Origin: Caballeronia cordobensis
GTDB lineage: Bacteria; Pseudomonadota; Gammaproteobacteria; Burkholderiales; Burkholderiaceae
Direction of reading: 5' to 3'
DNA length: 64,000 nt
Assembly (NCBI RefSeq): GCF_001544575.2
Contig: NZ_FCNY02000005.1
Location: 310,001-374,000 of the forward strand
The position numbers and the translations under genes were made by a program. The notes beneath the pieces were generated by a model. That model was not told the DNA's origin and did no database searches. It was given only the letters and a program-made list of their open reading frames with translations. This document shows, in pieces, positions 42,010 to 50,373 of the stretch (positions are counted from its first letter, which is position 1; each line of letters opens with the position of its first letter).

Positions 42010-43161
42010 ATGCATTCCGATATCACGCAACGCCCGGCGCCGTTCATCTGGTCGGGCAAGTCGCTCGGGCAGGCGCGCAGCATGCCCGGCAGCTTCTATA
42101 CCTCGCGCGACGTGTTCGAGGCCGAGCGCGAGCATATCCTTCTGAAGCACTGGTTCTTCGTCGGGCGCGCGGAAGAGCTGAGCAAGCCGGGCAGCTATCG
42201 CGCCATCGATACCGCGGGCGGCCCCGTTTTGCTCACGCGCGACGACAACGGCGAACTGCATGCGTTCGCGAATACGTGCCGCCATCGCGGCGCGCAACTG
42301 CTCGAAGGCTGCGGCGCGAAACGCAGCATCGTGTGCCCGTATCACGCGTGGTCGTACCGGCTCGACGGAAGCTTGCTGCGCGCGCCGGGCACGCAGGACG
42401 TGCCAGGTTTCGACGCGGCCGCCGAAGGCCTGATTCCGGTGCGCATGAGCGACTGGAAAGGCAACCTCTTCCTCAACTTCGACAACGAAGCCGACGATCT
42501 CGCCACGCACCTCGGCACCTATCCGGAACTCTTCGCATCGCATCGCGTGGAGGACATGCGCTGCGTGTTCCGCGTCGATCTGCCCGCCGCGTGCAACTGG
42601 AAGATGCTGCTCGAAAACGCGATGGAGACGTATCACACGGGCCTCGTGCACGCGCGCACGGTCGGCGCGCAGATCAGCCTCACGTTTCCCGGCGGACCGA
42701 ACTGGCACGCGATCCAGGTGCAATCCGACGTCTCGACCGCCGTGCTCGACAAGAGCGCCCCGCCGCCCTTCCCGCAAATCGAGGGCTTGAGCGACATCGC
42801 GCGCAAGGGCACGTTCTTCACGCTGATCGAACCGCTGACGCAACTCGTGTTCGCGCAGGACTGCATGTGGTGGCTCGCCGTGCATCCCGTCGCGGCGGAC
42901 CGCTCGGTGCTGAGCGTGGGCGGCTGCTTTCCGCGCGCCTACACCGAGATGCCGGACTTCGACGAACGCGCGCGTCCGTACTTCGAGCGCTGGGAAGCCG
43001 TCGCGCGCGAGGACGTCGCCATTCTCGAAAGACAGCAGCGCGGCGTGAGTTCCGTGCTGTACCGGCCGGGCGTGCTGTCGTCGCGCGACGACGTGGTGCA
43101 CACGATGAACAGCTGGGTCGCCGCGCGGCTGCCCGCCCATCTGACTGGAGGTCCCGCGTGA
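42010..43161 (+). CDS. Rieske oxygenase of the choline/glycine-betaine/carnitine monooxygenase type
   Basis: Oxygenase of 383 residues. The Rieske cluster is CRHRGAQLLEGCGAKRSIVCPYHAWSY (CxH ... CxxH, about residues 90-112), with the mononuclear iron region NWKMLLENAMETYHTGLVH. Overall resemblance is to the GbcA / stachydrine / carnitine demethylase group, which oxidise quaternary or secondary N-methyl compounds, more than to ring dioxygenases. No reductase gene accompanies it, so electrons must come from elsewhere. The start is ATG 42010. It overlaps the hydroxyacid dehydrogenase gene by 4 bp (GTGA). The substrate is unknown. Confidence 0.88.
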   Translation: MHSDITQRPAPFIWSGKSLGQARSMPGSFYTSRDVFEAEREHILLKHWFFVGRAEELSKPGSYRAIDTAGGPVLLTRDDNGELHAFANTCRHRGAQLLEGCGAKRSIVCPYHAWSYRLDGSLLRAPGTQDVPGFDAAAEGLIPVRMSDWKGNLFLNFDNEADDLATHLGTYPELFASHRVEDMRCVFRVDLPAACNWKMLLENAMETYHTGLVHARTVGAQISLTFPGGPNWHAIQVQSDVSTAVLDKSAPPPFPQIEGLSDIARKGTFFTLIEPLTQLVFAQDCMWWLAVHPVAADRSVLSVGGCFPRAYTEMPDFDERARPYFERWEAVAREDVAILERQQRGVSSVLYRPGVLSSRDDVVHTMNSWVAARLPAHLTGGPA

Positions 43162-44162
43162 CGCGCGTGCTCATCACCCATAACAACGATCTGCTCGAAA
43201 ACTTCTACAGTGCGCGCGCCGTCGAGCGTCTGCGCGAATTCGTCGACGTGAAGATGAACGGCACCGACGAACCTTTGCGCGGCGATGCGCTCGTCGAGGC
43301 CGCGCAGGACTGCGACATCGTCATTTCCGACCGCCTCGCGCCCGGCACGGCCGACGTCTTCGAACGTCTGCCGAAGCTCGCCGCGTATCTGCGCTGCGCG
43401 GTCGATATCCGCAACGTCGATGTCGCCGCGGCCTCGCGCAACGGCATTCTCGTCGTGCGCTGCAGCGCGGGGTATGCGGAAGCCGTCTCCGAACTCGCGC
43501 TCGGCCTGATGATCGATCTCGCGCGCAAGATCGGCGAGAGTACGGCGAGCTACAGGGACGGGCTCGTCGATCATCCGATGGTGCTTGGCCGCCAGCTTTA
43601 CGGCAGCACCATCGGCGTGGTGGGCTATGGCGCGATCGGGCGGCGCATCGTCGATCTGGCAATCGCGTTCGGCATGCGCGTGCTCGTCAACGATCCGTAT
43701 GTCGAGATTCATCACGGCGCGGTGACGCAGGTGGATCTGCCCGAACTGCTCGGCGAAGCGCATTTCGTGGTCTGCGCGGCCTACGCAACACCGGAAACCA
43801 ACAACCTGTTCGACGAGCGCGCTTTCGCGCACATGCGCCGCGACGCGTTCTTCGTCAATATCTCGCGCGGCGTGCTGGTCGACGAGGCGGCGCTCGAAGC
43901 CGCACTGAAGTCAGGGCGCATCGCGGGCGCGGGGCTGGACGTCGGACGCGGCAAGGACGAGCAGCCGAATCCCGCCCTTGCGCGCCTGCCGAACGTGGTC
44001 GCCACGCCGCATGTGGCCGGACTGACGCCAGAAGCGTCGGATCATCAGGCGGTCGAAACGGTGCGGCAGGTACGCGATCTGCTCGCGGGACGGCCCGTGG
44101 CGCTCGCGGTGAATCCGCGCGATGCGCATCGTGCAGCGCGACTCGTTCGGAGCGCCGCATGA
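43158..44162 (+). CDS. D-isomer-specific 2-hydroxyacid dehydrogenase
   Basis: NAD-dependent dehydrogenase of 334 residues. The Rossmann motif GVVGYGAIGRRI is in the middle, the substrate Arg lies in FVNISRGVLVDE, and the catalytic His is in ATPHVAGLTPEA. It starts at GTG 43158, positioned by GGAGGTCCCGC, and overlaps both neighbours (oxygenase and amidohydrolase) by 4 bp. It would interconvert a 2-hydroxy acid and a 2-oxo acid, perhaps a product of the Rieske reaction. Members of the phosphoglycerate-dehydrogenase-like branch vary widely in substrate. Confidence 0.9.
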   Translation: MTRVLITHNNDLLENFYSARAVERLREFVDVKMNGTDEPLRGDALVEAAQDCDIVISDRLAPGTADVFERLPKLAAYLRCAVDIRNVDVAAASRNGILVVRCSAGYAEAVSELALGLMIDLARKIGESTASYRDGLVDHPMVLGRQLYGSTIGVVGYGAIGRRIVDLAIAFGMRVLVNDPYVEIHHGAVTQVDLPELLGEAHFVVCAAYATPETNNLFDERAFAHMRRDAFFVNISRGVLVDEAALEAALKSGRIAGAGLDVGRGKDEQPNPALARLPNVVATPHVAGLTPEASDHQAVETVRQVRDLLAGRPVALAVNPRDAHRAARLVRSAA

Positions 44163-45016
44163 CGATGCGCGATATCCGTCATCCGTCCGCGCCCGCGACT
44201 CAACTGCCCGCCGGCGCCGCCGATTGCCACATGCACGCGTATCTCGCGCCGTCCGAGCGTGCGGCCGACACGGCCGCCGCGTTTCCGCCCGTGCCGCACG
44301 GCAGCATCGAAAATTATCTGCACGTGCAAAAGCGGCTCGGGCTTTCGCGCGCGGTCGTGGTGCAGCCTTCCGTGTACGGCTTCGACAACGCGCCGACGCT
44401 CGCCGCGATGGCCGCGCTCGGAGAGAACGGACGCGGCGTCGCCGTGGTGCCGCCGGATGTGCCGGATGCCGAACTCGAACGACTCACCACGCTCGGCGTG
44501 CGCGGCGTGCGCTTCTTCATGCTGTCCGGCGGCGCGTTGCCGTGGGACTGCCTGCCCGATCTCGCGGCGCGCGTCGCGGCATTCGGCTGGCACGTGCAGT
44601 TGCAAACCGATGGCCGCACGCTCGCCGATCATGCGGCGATGCTGCGTGCGTTGCCGGGCCGGCTCGTCATCGATCACAACGGCAAGTTTCTCGCGCCCGT
44701 CGAGACGACGCACGCGGGTTTTCGCACGCTGCTCGAACTCGTCGATCGCGGCAATACGTGGGTCAAGACATCGGGCGTGTACGAAACGTCGCTCGAAGGC
44801 GCGCCGGATTACGCGGATGTCGCGGTGCTGGCAAAAACGCTGATCGACACCGCGCCCGAGCGCTGCCTCTTCGCGACCAACTGGCCGCATCCGAGCAAGC
44901 CCGCCGATCCGCCCGACGACGGTCATCTCGTCGATCTGTTCGTGCAATGGTGCGGCGACGCGCAAACCGTCGCGCGCATCATGGTCGAGAACGCCGCCGA
45001 GGTCTACGGCTTCTGA
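44159..45016 (+). CDS. Amidohydrolase (PDC-hydrolase / D-galactarolactone-isomerase-like)
   Basis: Metal-dependent hydrolase of 285 residues of the amidohydrolase_2 group. The HxH motif lies in ADCHMHAY near the N terminus, LVIDHNGKF carries the strand-6 His, and the final Asp position corresponds to LFATNWPHP, where Asn replaces the usual Asp. That Asn is also found in lactonase members, whose reactions do not need the metal-activated water in the standard way. It hydrolyses or isomerises a lactone or cyclic acid. It is the last gene of the importer-oxygenase-dehydrogenase operon and ends one base before the convergent GGT gene. Confidence 0.85.
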   Translation: MTMRDIRHPSAPATQLPAGAADCHMHAYLAPSERAADTAAAFPPVPHGSIENYLHVQKRLGLSRAVVVQPSVYGFDNAPTLAAMAALGENGRGVAVVPPDVPDAELERLTTLGVRGVRFFMLSGGALPWDCLPDLAARVAAFGWHVQLQTDGRTLADHAAMLRALPGRLVIDHNGKFLAPVETTHAGFRTLLELVDRGNTWVKTSGVYETSLEGAPDYADVAVLAKTLIDTAPERCLFATNWPHPSKPADPPDDGHLVDLFVQWCGDAQTVARIMVENAAEVYGF

Positions 45017-46612
45017 TCAAAGCCCGAGCGCGCACCCGTCCTTGCGATGATCCGACGCGCCGGTCAGCGTGCCCGTCTCCCAGTCGATGGAGATGGCCTG
45101 GCCGCCACCGATCGCCCAGCTCGGCGGCACGAGCTCGAATCCGCGTTCCGTCAATGCGCGGCGGGTCTCTTCGGGCAAGGTGCCTTCCGCTTCGACACGC
45201 GTCGTGCCCGGCACCGGAAACACGCGCGGCAGGTCGAGCGCGGTCTGCATGTCGAGACCGTAGTCGAGCACCTTCGACACGAAGTGCGCGTGGCCCATGG
45301 CCTGATACTGGCCGCCCATCACGCCGAACACGGTCTGCACCTTGCCGCCGCGCGTGATCATGCCGGGGATGATCGTGTGCATCGGGCGCATGTGCGGCGC
45401 GATGGCGTTCGCATGACCCGGCTGCATCGAAAAGCTCTGGCCGCGGTTGTGCAGCATCACGCCGAATTCCGGCGACATGATGCCCGAGCCGAACGGATGA
45501 AACAGCGAGTTGATGAAGCTCGCGCAGTTGCGATCCTTGTCGACGACGCAGATGTACACCGTGTCCTTGTGCTCCGTCGTGGACGATGAAGGCATCGCAT
45601 GGCGCGCTTCGTTCGCATCGATCTTCTCGCGCAGCGCGGCGGCATGCGCATCCGACAGCAGTTCGCCGACATTCAATGCGCCGCCCGCGCGCGGATCGCC
45701 GAGCGAAGCATCGCGAACCGCATACGCGAGACGCGTCGCCTCGATCTCGCGATGCAGACGCTCCGCGCTCAACGGATCGCCTTCCGCCGCGAAGCCTTCG
45801 AGAATCTTCAGGATCAGAAGCGCGATGACGCCCTGCCCGTTCGGCGGACATTCGTGGATCTCGTGACCGCGAAAGCTCGCCTTGATCGGCTGCACGTATT
45901 CGCCGCGATAGCGCGCGAAATCGTCCAGCGTGTGCAGCCCGCCGAGACTGCGCAGACATTCGACGATATCGCGCGCGACCGGACCGCGATAGAACGCATC
46001 CCGCCCCCGCTCGCCGATGATCTCCAACGCCCGCGCCAGTTCCGGCTGCCTGTGCAGCGCGCCGGCCTTGGGCGCATGGCCGTCTGTAAGCATGCGCGCG
46101 CGGCTCACGGCGTCGGCGGCGAGCACGTCGCGCTGATTCGCCCAGTCCGACGCGGCACGCGGCGCAACCGCATAGCCGTCCCGCGCGAGCGCGACGGCCG
46201 CGGCGAGCAGCCGTCCGAGCGGCATCGAACCGTGATCCGCGACGAGCGTCGCCCACGCATCGACCGCGCCCGGCACCGTCACCGCATGCGGCGACTGACG
46301 CGCGATCGCCTCCACGCCGAGCGCGCGCAACGCCTCCACGCTCGCCGCCCGCGGCGCCCAGCCCGAACCGTTGAACGCGACGATATCGTCCGTGCCGCGC
46401 TTCGAATACAACGCGAAGCAGTCGCCGCCGATACCCGTCGATCCCGGCTCGACCACGCATTGCACGGCGCAGGCCGCCACCGCCGCGTCCATCGCGTTGC
46501 CGCCCGCTTCGAGAATGCGAATGGCCGCATACGACGACGCCGGATGCGAGGTCGCCGCCATGCCGTCTTTCGCCATCACCAGCGATCGTCCCGGTGCTTC
46601 GAAGTTTCTCAT
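45017..46612 (-). CDS. Gamma-glutamyltransferase-family Ntn hydrolase without a signal peptide
   Basis: Ntn-hydrolase of 531 residues. The N terminus MAKDGMAATSHPASSYAAIRILEAGGNAMDAAVA, GSTGIGGDCFALY and the autoprocessing site region EHKDTVYICVVDKD (Thr at the new N terminus) identify the GGT family. SFSMQPGHANAIAP and RPMHTIIPGMI lie in the small subunit. No signal peptide precedes it, so it should act in the cytoplasm, unlike the periplasmic glutathione-degrading GGT. Such catabolic GGT-like proteins can act as gamma-glutamyl hydrolases or cephalosporin-acylase-like amidases. The start is ATG 46612 behind AGGACCAACGAG. Last gene of the aminotransferase-RidA-GntR-GGT operon. Confidence 0.88.
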   Translation of the reverse strand: MRNFEAPGRSLVMAKDGMAATSHPASSYAAIRILEAGGNAMDAAVAACAVQCVVEPGSTGIGGDCFALYSKRGTDDIVAFNGSGWAPRAASVEALRALGVEAIARQSPHAVTVPGAVDAWATLVADHGSMPLGRLLAAAVALARDGYAVAPRAASDWANQRDVLAADAVSRARMLTDGHAPKAGALHRQPELARALEIIGERGRDAFYRGPVARDIVECLRSLGGLHTLDDFARYRGEYVQPIKASFRGHEIHECPPNGQGVIALLILKILEGFAAEGDPLSAERLHREIEATRLAYAVRDASLGDPRAGGALNVGELLSDAHAAALREKIDANEARHAMPSSSTTEHKDTVYICVVDKDRNCASFINSLFHPFGSGIMSPEFGVMLHNRGQSFSMQPGHANAIAPHMRPMHTIIPGMITRGGKVQTVFGVMGGQYQAMGHAHFVSKVLDYGLDMQTALDLPRVFPVPGTTRVEAEGTLPEETRRALTERGFELVPPSWAIGGGQAISIDWETGTLTGASDHRKDGCALGL

Positions 46613-46635
46613 CTCGTTGGTCCTAGGCATTACGT

Positions 46636-47298
46636 TTACGGCGTCACGAATTCGACCAGCGCCGGAATGGTCGCGCGGACGTGCTCGCGCACGGCCTGCT
46701 CGACGCGCTTCGGATCGCCGCCTCGCAGCACCTCGATGAGACCGCCGTGATCCTCGCGCGAGGTCATCGGCTTATCGGCGTGTTCGAGCCAGATACGCAT
46801 GTACGGTTCGATCGCGGAATGCAGCCCGGACAACTGGCGCATCAGGCGCGGCATGCCCGCGAGACCCGTCAGATACTCGTGAAAATCGCGGTGATACGTG
46901 ACCCAGAGCGCGTGATCCGCGTTGGCGTTTTCCATGCGATCGAGCAGATGTTCGAGATTGGCGATGCTGTGACGATCGATCTTCGGCGTCGCCATGCCCG
47001 CCGCGAGCCCTTCGAGCGCGGCGCGCATTTCGAACACTTCGCGCATTTCCGCCGCATCGAGCCCGCGCACGATGACGCCGCGATTCGGCCGGATGCGCAA
47101 CAAGCCCTCCGCCGAGAGCCGCCGGAACGCCTCGCGCACCGGCATGCGGCTCGTGCCGATTTCAGCGGCGATCTCTTCGGCGACGAGCCGCTCGCCCGCG
47201 CGATAGCGTCCCGCGCGGATCGCGCTTTCGATGAAGCGGTACGCTTCGTCTTCGGCCGAGAGCGAGAGGCCGCTCGATACGAGAAGGTCGGGCATCAT
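46636..47298 (-). CDS. GntR-family (FCD domain) regulator, paralogue B
   Basis: Regulator of 220 residues, closely similar to the protein at 36480-37130. The helix-turn-helix is nearly identical (IGTSRMPVREAFRRLSAEGLL) and the FCD domain has EVFEMRAALEGLAAG and REHVRATIP. The ATG at 47298 overlaps the RidA stop by 4 bp. Unlike most GntR genes it lies inside the operon it presumably controls, between RidA and GGT. The near-identity of the recognition helices suggests that both paralogues read the same operators, of which two candidates are seen (36430-36451 and 49242-49263). Confidence 0.9.
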   Translation of the reverse strand: MMPDLLVSSGLSLSAEDEAYRFIESAIRAGRYRAGERLVAEEIAAEIGTSRMPVREAFRRLSAEGLLRIRPNRGVIVRGLDAAEMREVFEMRAALEGLAAGMATPKIDRHSIANLEHLLDRMENANADHALWVTYHRDFHEYLTGLAGMPRLMRQLSGLHSAIEPYMRIWLEHADKPMTSREDHGGLIEVLRGGDPKRVEQAVREHVRATIPALVEFVTP

Positions 47299-47816
47299 GC
47301 GCTCCCTGACGGCGGCGCCACTTCGACGGTGATCCACGTCTCGAAGCAATAATCGTCGGCGAGCGAGGTCACGCCGATGGTCGCGCGCGGCGCAACGGCG
47401 ATCTCTTCGCCGAAGACATCGACGAGAAAATCCGTCATGGCGCTGGCGACCCGATGCGGCTCGGTGAAATCCACATCGCACGCGACGAAGTTCAGCACGC
47501 GCGCGAAACCCACGACGCGATCCAGATCGCCGACCGCGTTCTTGATCGCCGCAATGCAGTTGATGCCGGTCTGACGCGCGGCCTGGCGGGCATCGTCCAC
47601 GGAAATCGAGCGGCCCACGCGGCCGGGAAAGCGCGCATTGCCTTGCGCGTCGATGCCGGCCGTCTGCCCGGAAAGCAGCAACAACTGGCCGTATTCATAG
47701 TGCGGCTTCATCTTGCCGTACTTCGTGCCGTAGTAGGATGGCCCGACTTCCTCGAGAGGCAGTTCGACGCCCATTTCGCGCAGGCGGGTTTCGATGCGCA
47801 TGCTGTTGCCCGTCAT
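47295..47816 (-). CDS. RidA/YjgF-family protein
   Basis: Protein of 173 residues of the RidA superfamily, with GQLLLLSGQTAGIDAQGN, FARVLNFVACDVDFTEPH and APRATIGVTSLADDYCFETWITVEV. The Arg that binds the carboxylate of enamine/imine substrates appears in PRATIGV. It is longer than RidA proper by a 30-residue N terminus, typical of the Rid subgroups found in catabolic operons. It would hydrolyse reactive imines released by the aminotransferase or an oxidase. Its ATG at 47816 overlaps the aminotransferase stop by 4 bp, and its stop overlaps the GntR start. Confidence 0.87.
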   Translation of the reverse strand: MTGNSMRIETRLREMGVELPLEEVGPSYYGTKYGKMKPHYEYGQLLLLSGQTAGIDAQGNARFPGRVGRSISVDDARQAARQTGINCIAAIKNAVGDLDRVVGFARVLNFVACDVDFTEPHRVASAMTDFLVDVFGEEIAVAPRATIGVTSLADDYCFETWITVEVAPPSGSA

Positions 47817-49186
47817 GGTTTCACCTGTTGCGCGACGTCGTCGAGCGCCGCGTGCACGCGGTTCAGCAGCTCGTCCAGCTCGCTCTCGCTGATGATGAGC
47901 GGCGGACACAACGCGATGGCGTCGCCGATATTGCGCGTGATGACATGCTGCCGCGCGAGCGCTTCGGACGCGAGCGTGCCAAGCCTGCCCGGCGTCTCCA
48001 GCGGGCTTTTGTCTTCCTTCGACATCACCAGTTCGATCGCGCCGATCAGCCCGGCCCCGCGCGTTTCGCCGACAAGCGGATGCGCCGTCAGTTCCGCGAG
48101 CCGCGCATGCATGCGCTCGCCGAGCACGCGCGCGCGTTCGACGAGTCCGCGTTCCTCGATGATCGCGAGATTTTCGAGCGCGACCGCCGCCGCCACCGGA
48201 TGCCCGCTCGCCGTGAAGCCGTGGCCGAAGGTCATGCGGCGCTCGCTTTCTTCCGCCACCGGACGATAGATTCTTTCGTTGATCATCACCGCGGAGATCG
48301 GCAGATACGCGGACGACAACTGCTTCGAGAAGATCATGATGTCCGGCTTGATTCCGTAGTATTCCGAACCAAACATGCGGCCCAGCCTTCCGAATCCGCA
48401 GATGACTTCGTCCGCGACGAGTGGAATGTCGTGCTTGCGCAGGACCGCCTGCATCTTCGGCCAGTAACCCGCGGGCGGCGCGATCACGCCGCCCGCGCCC
48501 ATGAGCGGCTCCGCGAACATCGCTGCAATCGTATGCGCGCCTTCGCGCCGGATCAGCGTATCGAGTTCGTCGGCGAGGCGGGTGGAGAATGCCTCCTCCG
48601 TTTCGCCCGGCTTGCCTTCGCGATAGAAATGCGGCGCGCTCAGATGCAGGAAACCGTCGAGCGGCAGATCGAAGCCGCCGTGGACGTGCGGCATGCCGGT
48701 GAGACTCGCCGAGCCGATCGTCACGCCGTGATACGCGCGCTGACGGCTGATGATCTTCTTCTTGTCCGGCTTGCCGAGCGCGTTCGCCCAGTACCAGAGC
48801 AGCTTGATCGCGGTGTCGTTCGCCTCGGAGCCCGAGTTGGTGAAGAACACCTTGCTCATCGGCACGGGCGCCATGCCGATCAGTTTCTCGGCGAGATCGA
48901 TCAGCGGCTGATGCGAGCGCTGCACGAACGCGTGATAGAACGGCAGCACGGACATCTGCCGCGTCGCCGCATCGATCAAACGCTGCTCGCTGAAGCCGAG
49001 CGCGACGCACCACAGGCCCGACAGCGCCTCGATGTGCTTCTGCCCGTGCTCGTCGATGACATAGATGCCTTCGCCGCGCGTCATGACCTTGCCGCCTTCA
49101 TGCGCGTTTTTCACGGCGTTTGTGAACGGATGCAGATGAAACTGCGCATCGCGATGGGCAAGCGTGCTGGCTTCGTTCGACTCCAT
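47813..49186 (-). CDS. Class III (omega-amino acid) PLP aminotransferase
   Basis: Aminotransferase of 457 residues. Family landmarks are GLWCVALGFSEQRLIDAA, the PLP-phosphate FFTNSGSEANDTAIK, YHGVTIGSASLTG, the DEVICGFGR Asp that contacts the pyridine N and the Schiff-base Lys in DIMIFSKQLSSAY. The closest functional types are putrescine- or beta-alanine-pyruvate transaminases. It heads the operon aminotransferase-RidA-GntR-GGT. The 237-bp upstream region shared with the arginase-family gene holds the GntR-type motif. Acts on a terminal amine, probably one generated by the amidase/ureohydrolase-like neighbours. Confidence 0.92.
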   Translation of the reverse strand: MESNEASTLAHRDAQFHLHPFTNAVKNAHEGGKVMTRGEGIYVIDEHGQKHIEALSGLWCVALGFSEQRLIDAATRQMSVLPFYHAFVQRSHQPLIDLAEKLIGMAPVPMSKVFFTNSGSEANDTAIKLLWYWANALGKPDKKKIISRQRAYHGVTIGSASLTGMPHVHGGFDLPLDGFLHLSAPHFYREGKPGETEEAFSTRLADELDTLIRREGAHTIAAMFAEPLMGAGGVIAPPAGYWPKMQAVLRKHDIPLVADEVICGFGRLGRMFGSEYYGIKPDIMIFSKQLSSAYLPISAVMINERIYRPVAEESERRMTFGHGFTASGHPVAAAVALENLAIIEERGLVERARVLGERMHARLAELTAHPLVGETRGAGLIGAIELVMSKEDKSPLETPGRLGTLASEALARQHVITRNIGDAIALCPPLIISESELDELLNRVHAALDDVAQQVKP

Positions 49187-49241
49187 GTTCTTCCTCGTTG
49201 ATCGCGGGACGCACGCGCTGTGCGATCGCTTCGATTACGAA

Positions 49242-49263
49242 TGTAAGACTGGATACACGTATG
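49242..49263 (+). promoter_or_regulatory. 22-bp motif shared with 36430-36451, probable GntR site
   Basis: TGTAAGACTG followed by GATACACGTATG, 18 of 22 matches to the inverted copy in front of GntR paralogue A. It contains the small dyad ATAC-AC-GTAT. It lies 56 bp from the aminotransferase start and 161 bp from the arginase-family start, so it could govern both directions. Confidence 0.6.
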
Positions 49264-49423
49264 TTATCTCCGATGCTATGCCACCGATTTTCGCGTGTAA
49301 AGCGCTTTTCGCATGCGCCCAGAGCGCTTCGCGTATCGCATAGCGATCTTTGTTTACCGCTTTGCGTCACGCAATATGCAGAACTATGATGATCTTCATC
49401 ACTGCATCGGAAGGAGCGATCGA

Positions 49424-50329
49424 ATGTCATCCGCCACATTCATGGGCGTGCCGATGAAAACCGACGCGGCCAAAGGCGCGTCGCGCGCATGCGTGCTCGG
49501 CGTGCCGTTCGACTGCGGCACGCATCCGTTTCGCGTGGGATCGCGCGAAGGTCCGGATGCGATCCGCCGCCAGTCGCGCCTCTTGCGTCCCTTCTTCGTC
49601 GATCCGCAAGGGCGCGTCGCGAATCCGGTTGAAACGCTGCGTCTCGTCGATGCCGGCGATGTCGACTGTCATCCCGGCGATGTCGCGCGCAGCTATCCGC
49701 TGATCGAACGCGCGATGGACGAACTGCTCGACGCGGGCATGACGCCCGTCACGATGGGCGGCGACGGCGCCGTGACGCTGCCGCAATTGCGCGCGGTGAA
49801 GAAGCGCCATCCGGATCTCGTGCTGCTGCATATCGACGCGCACACCGACACCTACGATCTCGACGGCTTCAACACGGCCACCACGTTCACGCGCGCCTGC
49901 GAAGAGGGCCTGCTCGATACGCGCAGCAGCTTTCACGTGGGCGCGCGCGGCACGACCTTCATGGACGGCGTGCTCGGTTTCGGGCGCGCGCTCGGCTACA
50001 ACGTCGTGCCCTTCTCCGAACTCGAAGCCGACCGCGAAGGCTGCATCGCGCGCATCCGCGAGCGCATCGGCGCGCGGCCCGTGTATCTGTGTTTCGACAT
50101 GGACATCTTCGATCCGTCGTGCGCGCCGGGCGTCTGCACGCCGGAATGGGGCGGCCTGAATCCGAAGGAAGGCATTGCGCTGTTGCGCGCGTTCGCGGGC
50201 ATGAACTTCGTCTCCTTCGACGTGAACACGGTCTCGCCCGCGCAGGACGTCGGCGAAGCCACCGCGTTTCTCGCCGCGACCGTCATGCTCGAATGCTGTG
50301 CGCTCGCCGCGCAGTCGCCTTCTCGTTAG
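49424..50329 (+). CDS. Arginase/agmatinase-superfamily protein with altered metal site
   Basis: Ureohydrolase-fold protein of 301 residues; the start ATG 49424 has AAGGAG. Most manganese ligands are in place: DAHTD (Asp138, His140, Asp142) and CFDMDIFDPSCAPG (Asp225, Asp227). The fourth motif, normally GGDHS, reads GGDGA at residues 112-116, so the His that binds the first manganese is replaced by Gly115. It may use a single metal, a different metal, or a different chemistry; hydrolysis of a guanidino compound is the default guess. It is followed by a polar amino-acid ABC importer in the same direction, and divergent from the aminotransferase operon. Confidence 0.86.
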   Translation: MSSATFMGVPMKTDAAKGASRACVLGVPFDCGTHPFRVGSREGPDAIRRQSRLLRPFFVDPQGRVANPVETLRLVDAGDVDCHPGDVARSYPLIERAMDELLDAGMTPVTMGGDGAVTLPQLRAVKKRHPDLVLLHIDAHTDTYDLDGFNTATTFTRACEEGLLDTRSSFHVGARGTTFMDGVLGFGRALGYNVVPFSELEADREGCIARIRERIGARPVYLCFDMDIFDPSCAPGVCTPEWGGLNPKEGIALLRAFAGMNFVSFDVNTVSPAQDVGEATAFLAATVMLECCALAAQSPSR

Positions 50330-50373
50330 CGCCACGCAGGATCATCGTTCAATCACTTGCGAAGAGACCCGCC

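Noticed and set aside
36480..47298. The two GntR paralogues as ends of a composite transposon or recent tandem duplication
   Set aside because: Only the regulator genes are similar; flanking DNA, orientation and neighbours differ, and there are no terminal repeats or transposase.
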